DNA of 8,866 bases from RGVT01 sp037129475 (GTDB lineage: Bacteria > Planctomycetota > Planctomycetia > Pirellulales > UBA1268), in contig JBAXUY010000123.1 in NCBI GenBank assembly GCA_037129475.1, positions 1 through 8,866 of the forward strand, given 5' to 3'. The notes under the pieces are model-generated. The model searched no databases and was not told where the DNA came from. It saw only the letters and a list, made by a program, of their open reading frames with translations. The position numbers and the translations under genes are program-made. The stretch's first letter is position 1. Each line of letters starts with the position of its first letter. This document shows, one piece after another, positions 1 through 6,789 of the stretch.

Positions 1-2149
1 ACGTGGCGTCGGCCGCCGAATCGCCCGCAAACGTGCCGCCGCGGTCGCCAAGGAGGAACTGCGAGAGATTCATCGCCCCGCCGGAGAGCGTGCCCGACGT
101 CGCACCGACAATATTCCCGCCCAATCGAAGGATCGTGGCTTGACTGCTCGTGCTCGTCATCGAGAGCGTGCCGCTCGACACCGCGAAGCCCGTGTTGGCT
201 CCCGTAAATCGAAGTTCGTTTGCGCCATCGCCCGCCACACGGGTCACCGTGAACTGGCCGCCCGACACGGTGAGGCGTGCCCCGTTCTGGAGGACTGCCG
301 AGCGGGCCGAGAACGCCCCTCCGGCCTGCACGTCGAGGCTTCCGCTGGCCGTGTCGAGGGAGAGCTGGCCGTCGTTGATGCCGGTCGTAATAGCGCCGGC
401 GGCGCTCGTAAGGCTCATCGTGCCGCCGCTTTGGATCACGATCGGCGAGGCGACGGACAGGCGGCCCTGCGAACTCAGGAGGCCATTATTCTGGATCGTG
501 ATGCCCGCCGCAGTACCCCCTGTGAAGCTGAAGAAGGCGGTTCCGTTGTAAGACGTACTCGACCCGACGAGGGCGAGGTTCGCCGGTCCCCCGCCACCGC
601 CGATCGTGATCGGCTGCGAAGAACTCGACGAGCCGCTAACCGTCATCGTGCCTCCCTGCACGAGCAGCGTCGCTCCCGCCGCCGTGCCGGTGAACACGTT
701 GGCTGTGACGCTGCCGCCGGTTACCTGAAACGTGCCGCTCTTCTCGATCGTGAGCGCGGCGGTCGTGGCGGAGTTGGTCACCGACAGAAAGCCGCCCGAC
801 ACCTGGCCGAGGCCGCCGCCCGTGCCCGCTGTGCTCGAGATCTGGAGTGTTCGATTCACCGTGGCCGAACCACTCGACACGGAGAACGTGCCGCCGCGAT
901 ACACGTTGACCCAATTCATTGTCGCCGTACCACCCGCAATCGACATCAGGTTGCCCGTGTTCGCGCCGTCGTTGGCCGTGCGGCCCACGTTGATCGTCGC
1001 GGTGGTGCCGGAGTTGGTGCCGGTGAAGAGGCCACCGGAGAGCGTGAGCACGCCCACGCCGGCGGCGGCGGTCGTTGAGCCCGACAAGACGCCGGCCACC
1101 GTCTGCCCGACGGTTCCGCTGCCGATCTGGAACGTCGAACCAGTAAAGGCGAACGTGCCGCCGGACAGCGTCATTGAGCCGCTGTTGTAGAGACCGAGAT
1201 TGACGTTGCCCGACTGGGTGTAGGAGCCGCCGGATTGGGTGATCCGGGCGGTGGACGTGGCAACGTAGACGTATTGGCCGACGTCAAGCACGCCGGTATT
1301 CGTGACCGTGCCGCCCTGGATGTCGAACAGGGCAGCCGTCTGGCCGATACCGGAAGTACTGCTGAACCCGGTGGCACCGACCTGAATATTCGACGACCCG
1401 GAGTACACGCCCGACGTGATCCGCAGCGTGCCCGTGCCGCGTTGTGACATCTGCACGGGCGTGAAGCTTGAAACGTTGACGGTGCCGCCGCTGATGATGA
1501 AGAAGGCGTTGTCACTCGTGCCATCGGCGCCGATGGTCAACGGAACCTGAGACGACGGAATGAAATTCAGCGTGCCACCCGAGACGGTGGCCGTGCCGGT
1601 GCCGCCCCAGCGAAACTGGGTGTTCGCTGAACCGCTCGTCGTGAGGTTCGCCACGCCGCCCGACTGGTTGTAGGTCCAGGCGTTGGCGTTGTAAAAACCC
1701 TGCGTGTTCAGCGTGCCGCTGCCCGACAGGTTGAAGACGCCGCCGTTGTTGATGTGCAGCGCATTGGACTGCTGGCCTGCACCGCCATTGAGAAGCGTGA
1801 GGCTGCCCTGCGCGAGGCTGAACGTGACCGTGCCGCTGCCGGAGCCGCCGCCGACTTGGAGTGCATAGTTGTTGGTGCTACTCGTAAACGTCTGCGACGT
1901 GAGCGGGTCGAACGTGACCGTGTACGACGCGGCCCGATTCGTGATGAAGATTGTGCCGGTGTCGCCGTTGACCGGCACGGTGCTGCCCGACCAGTTCGTG
2001 CCGGTCGTCCAGTTGAACGTGCCTGTCGTGGCGTTGGACCACGAGTAGTTCGCGGCCGTCGCCTGCTGCGCCACGAACGCGACTGCCAGCGCCACGATCG
2101 CCGTGCTGATGATCCGGCCCACGTTCCGCTCGCTACGAGAGTTCATCAT
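1..2149 (-). CDS. Large secreted beta-strand-repeat (autotransporter-associated/beta-helix type) protein, 3' end outside window
   Basis: Read on the minus strand from ATG at 2149, the frame stays open for 716 codons to the left edge, so the C-terminus is not seen. Residues 1-33 form a signal peptide: a charged start (MMNSRSERNVGR), a hydrophobic core (IISTAIVALAVAFVA) and a likely cut after QQATA. The mature part opens with NYSWSNATTGTFNWTTGTNW, the Trp-rich start usual in planctomycete and verrucomicrobial proteins of this class. About 17 G-G-[T/S/F/V] turns follow (for example VSGGTLNF, ISGGTVNV, LSGGTFAF, VQGGTMTV), roughly every 20-60 residues, in a Gly/Ser/Thr/Asn-rich, Cys-free sequence typical of stacked beta-strands. 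A surface or secreted structural or adhesive role is inferred; no catalytic motif is seen. GAGG at 2155-2158 lies 5 nt before ATG 2149 and 8 nt before ATG 2146, so either could start. A PEP-CTERM or autotransporter tail may lie beyond the window. Long open frames on the plus strand here are antisense shadows. Confidence 0.88.
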   Translation of the reverse strand, partial: MMNSRSERNVGRIISTAIVALAVAFVAQQATAANYSWSNATTGTFNWTTGTNWSGSTVPVNGDTGTIFITNRAASYTVTFDPLTSQTFTSSTNNYALQVGGGSGSGTVTFSLAQGSLTLLNGGAGQQSNALHINNGGVFNLSGSGTLNTQGFYNANAWTYNQSGGVANLTTSGSANTQFRWGGTGTATVSGGTLNFIPSSQVPLTIGADGTSDNAFFIISGGTVNVSSFTPVQMSQRGTGTLRITSGVYSGSSNIQVGATGFSSTSGIGQTAALFDIQGGTVTNTGVLDVGQYVYVATSTARITQSGGSYTQSGNVNLGLYNSGSMTLSGGTFAFTGSTFQIGSGTVGQTVAGVLSGSTTAAAGVGVLTLSGGLFTGTNSGTTATINVGRTANDGANTGNLMSIAGGTATMNWVNVYRGGTFSVSSGSATVNRTLQISSTAGTGGGLGQVSGGFLSVTNSATTAALTIEKSGTFQVTGGSVTANVFTGTAAGATLLVQGGTMTVSGSSSSSQPITIGGGGGPANLALVGSSTSYNGTAFFSFTGGTAAGITIQNNGLLSSQGRLSVASPIVIQSGGTMSLTSAAGAITTGINDGQLSLDTASGSLDVQAGGAFSARSAVLQNGARLTVSGGQFTVTRVAGDGANELRFTGANTGFAVSSGTLSMTSTSSQATILRLGGNIVGATSGTLSGGAMNLSQFLLGDRGGTFAGDSAADAT

Positions 2150-2248
2150 TCGTTCCTCACTCTGGCTGGCACCGGGCGCCCAGCCCAAGGCCGTCAACGC
2201 GGTCCCAAAGACCACTGCGACAAGAGTAGGTCAGAGCCGCCGCCTCCG

Positions 2249-2324
2249 CATTCAGGATTTGCGGCAAAAACGATCAGTTTTTCCGTACGCAAACCCTGAA
2301 TCCAGGCCATGCAGAACCTGAATG
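2249..2324. promoter_or_regulatory. Symmetric 76-bp operator: two divergent pairs of 17-nt half-sites
   Basis: Four related 17-mers lie here. Facing left (minus strand) are TACGGAAAAACTGATCG (2287 to 2271) and GCCGCAAATCCTGAATG (2265 to 2249). Facing right are TACGCAAACCCTGAATC (2286-2302) and CATGCAGAACCTGAATG (2308-2324). Within each pair the period is exactly 22 nt with a 5-nt gap. The whole array mirrors about 2286/2287, inside the palindrome CGTACG (2284-2289). Each pair points its CTGAATG end towards the gene it would control. Head-to-tail 17-bp half-sites two helical turns apart are typical of AraC-family activators, and an AraC-type regulator is encoded just downstream, so it is the natural candidate ligand-dependent binder (inference). 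For the left gene, a weak -10-like TACTCT (2228 to 2223) lies 21 nt past the proximal half-site, the same offset as in the DJ-1 promoter. No convincing -10 is seen for the right-hand gene. Confidence 0.65.
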
Positions 2325-2360
2325 CCAAGCTGGCCCGGGGTGTGCGACGATCTGCATCCC

Positions 2361-2873
2361 ATGACCAGCAATCCCCCCACGTCGTTCCCGCCGCCGCCGC
2401 AAAACCTGCATGCCCGGCTGCCGCGGCTTTCGCTGTGGCGTCCTCTCGGCTGGCTCGCCGTGGCGGGCGTGCTGCTGGCGGCGTCTGCCCCGGGCTGCTC
2501 CGGCAAGCGCCGCGAACTGCCGCCCTTGGGTGAGGTCACCGGCGTCGTCTCGCTCGATGGCCGGCCGCTGCCCCGCGCCGCGGTGGCGTTTGTGCCCTAC
2601 GAGCGCGGCAATGGTTCGTACGGCACCACCGACGAGGCGGGGCGTTACACGCTGCAGTATGCGGTGCACCACCCCGGCGCCGTGGTGGGCCGCCACCGCG
2701 TGGAGATCCGCACTGGCGGCGAGGGTCGCGACAAGGATGGCAACTTCGTCGAAACCCCCGAACAACTGCCCGCGAAGTACCACGCCAAGAGCCAGCTCGA
2801 GGCCACGGTCGCCGCCGGCCCAAACGAGATCAATTTCGACCTGAACTCGCGGCCTGCCACCAAGCCGCGATAA
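2361..2873 (+). CDS. Small carboxypeptidase-regulatory-like lipoprotein
   Basis: A 170-residue protein of a type very common in Planctomycetes. It has a long basic/proline-rich N-terminus and a hydrophobic segment (WLAVAGVLLAASAPGC, residues 31-46) ending at a probable lipobox Cys46. A short beta-sandwich of the carboxypeptidase regulatory-like class follows: GVVSLDGRPLPRAAVAFVP (61-79), the DEAGRYTL turn (91-98), and the closing LPAKY...SQLEATV...NEINFDL pattern (137-161). It is probably anchored in the membrane on the outer or periplasmic side. The exact function of this family is unknown, though its fold is used for carbohydrate or protein binding. ATG 2361 was chosen over in-frame ATG 2322 because 2322-2324 is the last triplet of a conserved operator half-site and would add 13 unrelated residues. 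Neither start has a clear Shine-Dalgarno. The gene is the first of a probable two-gene unit with the regulator downstream. Confidence 0.8.
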   Translation: MTSNPPTSFPPPPQNLHARLPRLSLWRPLGWLAVAGVLLAASAPGCSGKRRELPPLGEVTGVVSLDGRPLPRAAVAFVPYERGNGSYGTTDEAGRYTLQYAVHHPGAVVGRHRVEIRTGGEGRDKDGNFVETPEQLPAKYHAKSQLEATVAAGPNEINFDLNSRPATKPR

Positions 2874-2947
2874 CGATGCCGGACCAGTCGCCCCGACATG
2901 CTGCCGAGGATAGGATTGGTCGAGGATCGACGGACGGGGACGCGGCC

Positions 2948-4183
2948 ATGCAACAGCTCGAAAAAATGGTGGGCACGCCGCAGGACGCCGGCACGTCGCG
3001 GGCTGCTACGGCACGGGATCGCCCCGTGCGGGCGACGAAGCACGTGGCCCTGCTCGTGGAGACCTCGCGGACCTATGGCCGCGACCTGCTCAAGGGCATC
3101 CATCGCTACCTCGCCGAGCACGAGCACTGGTCGCTGTTCCTCGAATTGCGGGCGCTCGATTCGCAGGTGCCCCGCTGGCTCTCGTCCTGGCAGGGCGACG
3201 GCATTATCGCCCGCACGGGCTCGACCGCGATGGCCGAGGCGATCGCCGCCACCCGGCTGCCGGGCGTGGAGCTGCGGGCGTCGAAGATCGCCCACGGGCT
3301 CCCCTTCGTGGGCTGCGACAACCGCGACATCGGACGGCTCGTGGCCGACCACTTCATCGACAATGGGTTTACGAACTTCGCCGTCTTCGACCTCGACACG
3401 GAGCAGTATTTCGAGGAGCGGCGCGACAACTTCCGCGCGCATCTGGCCGCCCGCGGCCACACCTGCAGCGAGCATCATGCCCCCAACCGCGGCGAGCGGC
3501 CCGCCAACTGGGAGCGGCATCAGGCCGACGTGGCCCGGTGGGTGGCGTCGCTGCCCAAGCCCGTGGGCATTTTCGCCTGCACCGACCAGCTCGCCTTCTG
3601 GCTGCTCGACGCCTGCCGCCGCGCGGGCGTGGCCGTGCCCGAGGAGGTGGCCGTGGTGGGGGCCGAGAACGACGAAACGCTCTGCACCATGGCCCGGCCG
3701 CAGCTTTCGAGCGTGGCCTTCGACGGCGAGCGGGTGGGCTACGAGGCGGCCGCGCTGCTCGACCAGCTGATGGCGGGCGAGCCGAAGCCCGCCGGCCCCA
3801 TCCTCGTGCCGCCCGCGGGGCTCGTGGTGCGCCAGTCGAGCGACATCATGGCGATCGACGACCCGCACGTGGTGAGCGCCGTCCGCTACATCCGCGAGCA
3901 CGCCTGCCACGGCATCAACGTGGCCGACGTCGTCAAGCATGCCGGCCTCTCGCGCACGCTCCTCGAGCGGCGGATGCGGCAGGCGATCGGGCGGACGCCG
4001 GGGGAGGAGATCATTCGGCTGCGGTTCAACCGCGTGAAGCAGCTGCTCACTGAGACGGAGCTGTCGCTGGCCGCGATCGCCAACCGCTGCGGCTTCGAAC
4101 ACCCGCAATACATGGCCGAGGCGTTCAAGAAGCACTTCGGCATCACGCCCGGCACCTACCGCAGCGGTGGCCAGAAAAGCTGA
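2948..4183 (+). CDS. XylR-type AraC-family transcriptional regulator with LacI-like sugar-sensing domain
   Basis: A 411-residue DNA-binding regulator. Residues 31-300 form a periplasmic-binding-protein-like sensor of the LacI/XylR type: VALLVETSRTYGRDLLKGI at 33-51, FVGCDNRDIGRLVADHF at 120-136, FACTDQLAFWLLDACRRAGVAVPEEVAVVG at 209-238, and PQLSSVAFDGERVGYEAA at 251-268. Residues 307-405 are an AraC double helix-turn-helix, with the first HTH at about 323-348 and the second at 372-399, ending in FKKHFGITPGTYR. This order and length match E. coli XylR (392 aa). The ligand is probably a sugar, but it need not be xylose, since planctomycetes carry many paralogs. ATG 2948 is preferred because GGGGA (2936-2940) sits 7 nt upstream. 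The 24 codons back to ATG 2876 (two bases after the lipoprotein stop) include rare codons such as AGG, CGA and GGA with weak third-base bias. If 2876 is used, the protein has 435 residues and the two genes are tightly coupled. Confidence 0.9.
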   Translation: MQQLEKMVGTPQDAGTSRAATARDRPVRATKHVALLVETSRTYGRDLLKGIHRYLAEHEHWSLFLELRALDSQVPRWLSSWQGDGIIARTGSTAMAEAIAATRLPGVELRASKIAHGLPFVGCDNRDIGRLVADHFIDNGFTNFAVFDLDTEQYFEERRDNFRAHLAARGHTCSEHHAPNRGERPANWERHQADVARWVASLPKPVGIFACTDQLAFWLLDACRRAGVAVPEEVAVVGAENDETLCTMARPQLSSVAFDGERVGYEAAALLDQLMAGEPKPAGPILVPPAGLVVRQSSDIMAIDDPHVVSAVRYIREHACHGINVADVVKHAGLSRTLLERRMRQAIGRTPGEEIIRLRFNRVKQLLTETELSLAAIANRCGFEHPQYMAEAFKKHFGITPGTYRSGGQKS

Positions 4184-4190
4184 ACGCGTT

Positions 4191-4207
4191 TGACCGTAAA
4201 GCGGTCA
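4191..4207. terminator. Hairpin shared by two convergent gene ends
   Basis: TGACCG (4191-4196), loop TAAAG, CGGTCA (4202-4207) can form a 6-bp stem in either transcript. It begins 8 nt after the regulator stop and includes the stop codon of the convergent GH5 gene (4205-4207). No T-tract follows on either strand, so it is only a candidate bidirectional terminator. Confidence 0.35.
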
Positions 4208-5710
4208 GGGCGCGGCGGACCGCCTGAGAATGTCCATGAGCTTGCGGTCGAGCTTGTGGCCCTTGAACTGTTCGTAGGCCACGTCGGAGCGGTTGCTGTC
4301 CAGCACGCCGAACTCCCCGCGGAAATTCCACATCGCCCAGCCGATCCCGTCGGCCTTGCACCGCTCGAGAAGGCTCTGCGTGTAGGCGAGCATGACGTCG
4401 TGAGGGGTTTTGCTGTAGCACGCGAATTCCCCCATGAAGACGGCGCCCCCGGCGGCCTTCACCTCGTCGAGGGGCGCGAAGATGGCGACCAGCGGGGCCA
4501 AGCCGTCGAAGTCGGGGGGAGGAATGAGCGCCCCATCGGGCGACAGGTCATAGGGTTGCTGTGTGCGGCGCGGGGTGGAATCGCCGGGGATAACTTGCCT
4601 GTCCCTTCCGGGTAGCGTCAGGCCGAGTTCGGTGAGTTGCAGCCAGTCGCCATCGGTGAGTTCGAGAGTAATCTCCTTGGCGGCGACCGGGAGCACGACG
4701 GTGTACAGGTGGTTGTAAACGTTCTGGTAGATGCGCCACTTCGGGGCATAGACCGCCTGCGCCCACTCGCCGACGCCTTCTTTGGGCTCGAAGCGTTTCT
4801 CAAACACGGGCTTGCCGTCGGCCTTGACGACGAGCGTGGCGCTGGTGGAGACCATGAGCACGCGCACATCCAGCAGCGTCTGCGCCGGGAACGACCCGCG
4901 GAGCACCAGCGGCCGGTTGAGGTCGTCCTTCTTCCAGAAGGGGCCGTAGAGAAACGCGTTGACCGCCGGCTGCACGGGCCAGGAGGGCGCGGGCATGAAC
5001 TCCCTCGACACATCGCGGTAACTGGCCCGGTAGTGCGTGACGGGAAAAAAGTAGCCGCGGCCCGATTGGACGACGTTGGGCAGGCTCACGAGTTGGGGAA
5101 GGGTTTTGCCGCCGCCATCCACACCGTCGAGAAAGACGACCCGATCCGGGGTCACCCGGTGAATGGCCGCCACCACGTGGCGGTAGACGCGCACCACGTT
5201 CTCGGGGGTGGTGCCGCTGGGTTCGTTGACCAGGTTGAAGCTGAGCCGGGATGCCGGCACGCTCTGGTAGCGCCGGGCAAACATATCCCAATGGGCGGTG
5301 AAGGCGGCCAGGGCCTCGTCGTCCGACCACAGGTCCTTCGCCTCCGGGGGAGGGTTCACGCAGTATCCCGGCGCGCGATGCAGCGCGAGCGTGACATGGA
5401 GACCATACTTCTCGCCCCAGGCGATGGCCTGGTCGAAGTCGCGCAGCACATCTTCGCGGAAGGAAAGCCACTCGTTTTTGACCGTGTAGCAGCGGTAGTC
5501 CATGGGCAGGCGGACGTAGTTGAAGCCGAATTCCTTGATGATCGCGAAGTCTTCCTCCCGGTACGGAGCGTTGTTCATCCAATCGACACCGACTTTCTCC
5601 ATGAGGTTGAACCCATGAAGCGTGGCGGGATCGAAGGGCAGCGCCGGGGCCGCCGCAAGAGTCGCCGGAACGCCGCTCAAGGCGGCAAGGATGGCTATGA
5701 GAAATCGCAT
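4205..5710 (-). CDS. Secreted GH5-family glycoside hydrolase (cellulase-like) with a domain inserted in the barrel
   Basis: A 501-residue retaining beta-glycosidase. A signal peptide covers residues 1-20 (MRFLIAILAALSGVPATLAA). The usual GH5 active-site set is visible: Arg67 (NYVRLPMDYR), His111 (LHRAPGYCVN), Asn162-Glu163 as acid/base (FNLVNEPSG), His226-Tyr227 (THYRASY), Glu428 as nucleophile (FMGEFACYS) and Trp461 (GWAMWNFRGEFGVL). It therefore should cleave beta-linked glycans or glycosides outside the cytoplasm; the substrate is not readable. Between about 250 and 385 there is a beta-rich stretch (LVLRGSFPAQTLLDVRVLM, ATLVVKADGKPVFEKRF, KEITLELTDGDWLQLTELGL) that looks like an inserted carbohydrate-binding-type sandwich. 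This makes the protein longer than a bare GH5 domain of about 300-350 residues. ATG 5710 was chosen because it begins the signal peptide; the frame stays open to ATG 5932, but that extension would overlap the divergent DJ-1 gene and the operator. No clear Shine-Dalgarno is present. It converges on the regulator gene. Confidence 0.88.
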   Translation of the reverse strand: MRFLIAILAALSGVPATLAAAPALPFDPATLHGFNLMEKVGVDWMNNAPYREEDFAIIKEFGFNYVRLPMDYRCYTVKNEWLSFREDVLRDFDQAIAWGEKYGLHVTLALHRAPGYCVNPPPEAKDLWSDDEALAAFTAHWDMFARRYQSVPASRLSFNLVNEPSGTTPENVVRVYRHVVAAIHRVTPDRVVFLDGVDGGGKTLPQLVSLPNVVQSGRGYFFPVTHYRASYRDVSREFMPAPSWPVQPAVNAFLYGPFWKKDDLNRPLVLRGSFPAQTLLDVRVLMVSTSATLVVKADGKPVFEKRFEPKEGVGEWAQAVYAPKWRIYQNVYNHLYTVVLPVAAKEITLELTDGDWLQLTELGLTLPGRDRQVIPGDSTPRRTQQPYDLSPDGALIPPPDFDGLAPLVAIFAPLDEVKAAGGAVFMGEFACYSKTPHDVMLAYTQSLLERCKADGIGWAMWNFRGEFGVLDSNRSDVAYEQFKGHKLDRKLMDILRRSAAP

Positions 5711-5753
5711 GGGGCAGGCATGATACGCCCAGCTGAACCCTGTCGCCGCAGCG

Positions 5754-5792
5754 GCCGCAAAATCTGAATGTAGCCGCCGCGAAGTCTGAATG
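5754..5792 (+). promoter_or_regulatory. Two 17-nt direct repeats, AraC-type operator upstream of the DJ-1 gene
   Basis: GCCGCAAAATCTGAATG (5754-5770) and GCCGCGAAGTCTGAATG (5776-5792) are identical at 15 of 17 positions, with a 22-nt period and 5-nt gap. They are the same motif, spacing and orientation rule as the operator at 2249-2324. The proximal copy overlaps the expected -35 position (5790-5795) of a promoter whose -10 would be TAGGAT at 5813-5818. Control of the divergent GH5 gene from the same site is possible, but no left-facing copy is present. Confidence 0.65.
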
Positions 5793-5818
5793 AGGGGGAG
5801 GCTGCGGCGACGTAGGAT
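5790..5818 (+). promoter_or_regulatory. Predicted promoter of the DJ-1 family gene
   Basis: TAGGAT (5813-5818) matches the -10 consensus at four of six bases. With a 17-nt spacer the -35 position is 5790-5795 (ATGAGG), which does not resemble TTGACA. A poor -35 overlapped by an activator half-site is what a class II activator-dependent promoter looks like. The start of transcription would be about 5825, leaving a leader of roughly 28 nt. Confidence 0.35.
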
Positions 5819-5852
5819 CAAGCTAGAGTCCGTCCTCCAGGAAACCTCCATC

Positions 5853-6455
5853 ATGGCACCGTCGAAGCTCACCCGATCCCGCCCCCCGCGCGTGCTCATC
5901 GTGATCGGCGACGCGTCGGAGACGCTCGACACGCTCTATCCCTTCTACCGCCTCCAGGAGGCCGGGTTCGAGCCGGTCGTGGTCGGCCCGGAGAAGCGCA
6001 CGTTTCAGATGGTGATGCACGAGGTGCGGCCTGGCTGGACGATCACGAAGGAGTGGGAGGGCTACCAGATCACGGCCGACCTCGCTTTCGCCGACGTCGA
6101 TCCCGAGCAATACGCCGGCATCTTCTTCAGCGGCGGCCGGGCGCCCGAATACATCCGCTACGACGAACACCTCGTGCGGATCACGCGGCACTTTTTCGAG
6201 CACGACAAACCGATCGCGAGCGTCTGCCACGGCGTGGAGATCCCCGCCTACGCCGGCTGCCTCGACGGGCGGAAAATCACGACGGTGGCCAAGTGCCGCC
6301 ACGACGTCGAGAGCGCCGGCGGCATCTACGTCGACGCCCCGTGCGTGGTCGACGGCAACCTCGTGAGCGGCCGCACCTACCACGACAACGGCCGCTACCT
6401 CGGCCCATGGATCGAGCAGCTGCTCGCCGCCACCGCAGCGGCCGCCGCAGTCTGA
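5853..6455 (+). CDS. DJ-1/PfpI-family protein (class I glutamine amidotransferase-like)
   Basis: A 200-residue, probably cytoplasmic protein covering the whole DJ-1/PfpI fold: first strand RVLIVIGDASETLDTLYPFY with Glu23 where DJ-1 has its conserved Glu, FFSGGRAPEYIRYD at 91-104, the nucleophile elbow ASVCHGVEIPAYAG with Cys125-His126, and the closing SGRTYHDNGRYLGPWIEQLL. Members are described as proteases, chaperones, glyoxalases or deglycases that act on methylglyoxal-type damage; which activity applies here cannot be decided. ATG 5853 has AGGA (5839-5842) 10 nt upstream. The earlier in-frame ATG at 5790 is the end of a conserved operator repeat and would add 21 arginine-rich, family-unlike residues, so it was rejected. 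An Ala run (TAAAAAV) ends the protein. The gene is divergent from GH5, and its upstream repeats place it with the XylR-type regulator. Confidence 0.88.
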   Translation: MAPSKLTRSRPPRVLIVIGDASETLDTLYPFYRLQEAGFEPVVVGPEKRTFQMVMHEVRPGWTITKEWEGYQITADLAFADVDPEQYAGIFFSGGRAPEYIRYDEHLVRITRHFFEHDKPIASVCHGVEIPAYAGCLDGRKITTVAKCRHDVESAGGIYVDAPCVVDGNLVSGRTYHDNGRYLGPWIEQLLAATAAAAAV

Positions 6456-6477
6456 GTTTCCCGACGGCGTCGCGGAA

Positions 6478-6708
6478 TCATCCCTGATCGAGGAGCCACT
6501 GCCAGACAGGCTCGCGGCGAATGATCGCCGACCGTCCCTGCCATGTCTCACGGCTCTCGCCCCGCTCATCGGAGCTGAGCAGGAGCAAGTCGTCGCACCG
6601 CAGCTCGTGGCCGGCTTTGATCAGTCCGCGGACTTCCCGCGCCCGCACCTTCGGATCGCGGAGGTCCGCGGCGACCTGAATGAGCGACGGGGAGAACGTC
6701 ACCTTTTT
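6478..6708 (-). pseudogene. Remnant of the C-terminal end of an AAA/DUF4143-type ATPase
   Basis: On the minus strand, about 76 codons ending at TGA (6478-6480) read KKVTFSPSLIQVAADLRDP, then REVRGLIKAGHEL, LLLLSSDERGE, and REPVWQWLLDQG. This follows the closing pattern of many DUF4143 ATPases (LIQV-DL-DP-xREvRaLl ... PVWxWLL). The P-loop ATPase and the rest of the protein, normally more than 300 residues upstream, are absent. The frame opens at ATG 6774 but residues 1-22 (MVMICSSRRLRKSKRCDSESCS) do not resemble the family. The break at about 6708 lies just before the promoter of the toxin-antitoxin pair. It is most likely a dead fragment left by deletion or insertion. A short expressed ORF is possible but has no supporting ribosome binding site. 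Confidence 0.6.
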
Positions 6709-6762
6709 GGAGCAACTTTCAGAATCGCAGCGTTTCGATTTTCTGAGGCGACGAGAGGAGCA

Positions 6763-6784
6763 TATCATGACCATGAAAAGGGGA
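6763..6784 (+). promoter_or_regulatory. Toxin-antitoxin promoter, palindromic operator and Shine-Dalgarno
   Basis: TATCAT (6763-6768) matches the -10 consensus at five of six bases; the -35 is poor. It is overlapped by the palindrome TCATG-AC-CATGA (6765-6776), a sensible site for antitoxin autorepression. AAGGGGA (6778-6784) is a strong ribosome binding site 5 nt before ATG 6790 and fixes the antitoxin start. Confidence 0.4.
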
Positions 6785-6789
6785 CAATT

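Noticed and set aside
140..1190. Long plus-strand open frames (up to 312 codons), and others at 1754-2299
   Set aside because: They are antisense to the continuous beta-strand-repeat gene, are Arg/Ala-rich with no domain pattern, and arise from GC-biased third positions.
2228..2244. Possible further left-facing half-site (CTCTGA on the minus strand)
   Set aside because: Only about half the positions match, and the spacing is 21 rather than 22 nt.
2251..2300. Possible 50-nt RNA hairpin (TTCAGG/CCTGAA, TTTGCG/CGCAAA, AAAAAC/GTTTTT)
   Set aside because: The pairing follows from inverted copies of the 17-nt operator motif; the 22-nt direct-repeat symmetry about 2286/2287 explains more of the sequence than an RNA fold.
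2645..4135. 496-codon minus-strand frame opposite the regulator
   Set aside because: It mirrors a clearly recognisable XylR-type protein and has no family features of its own.
4637..5767. 376-codon plus-strand frame opposite GH5
   Set aside because: The GH5 frame carries the full active-site set; this one is its shadow.
5823..6569. 248-codon minus-strand frame opposite the DJ-1 gene
   Set aside because: It overlaps a complete DJ-1 domain on the other strand and shows no motif.
6666..6682. Another CCTGAATG, resembling the operator half-site
   Set aside because: It lies in the coding remnant (complement of the LIQV codons), lacks the CGCAAA core and has no partner 22 nt away.
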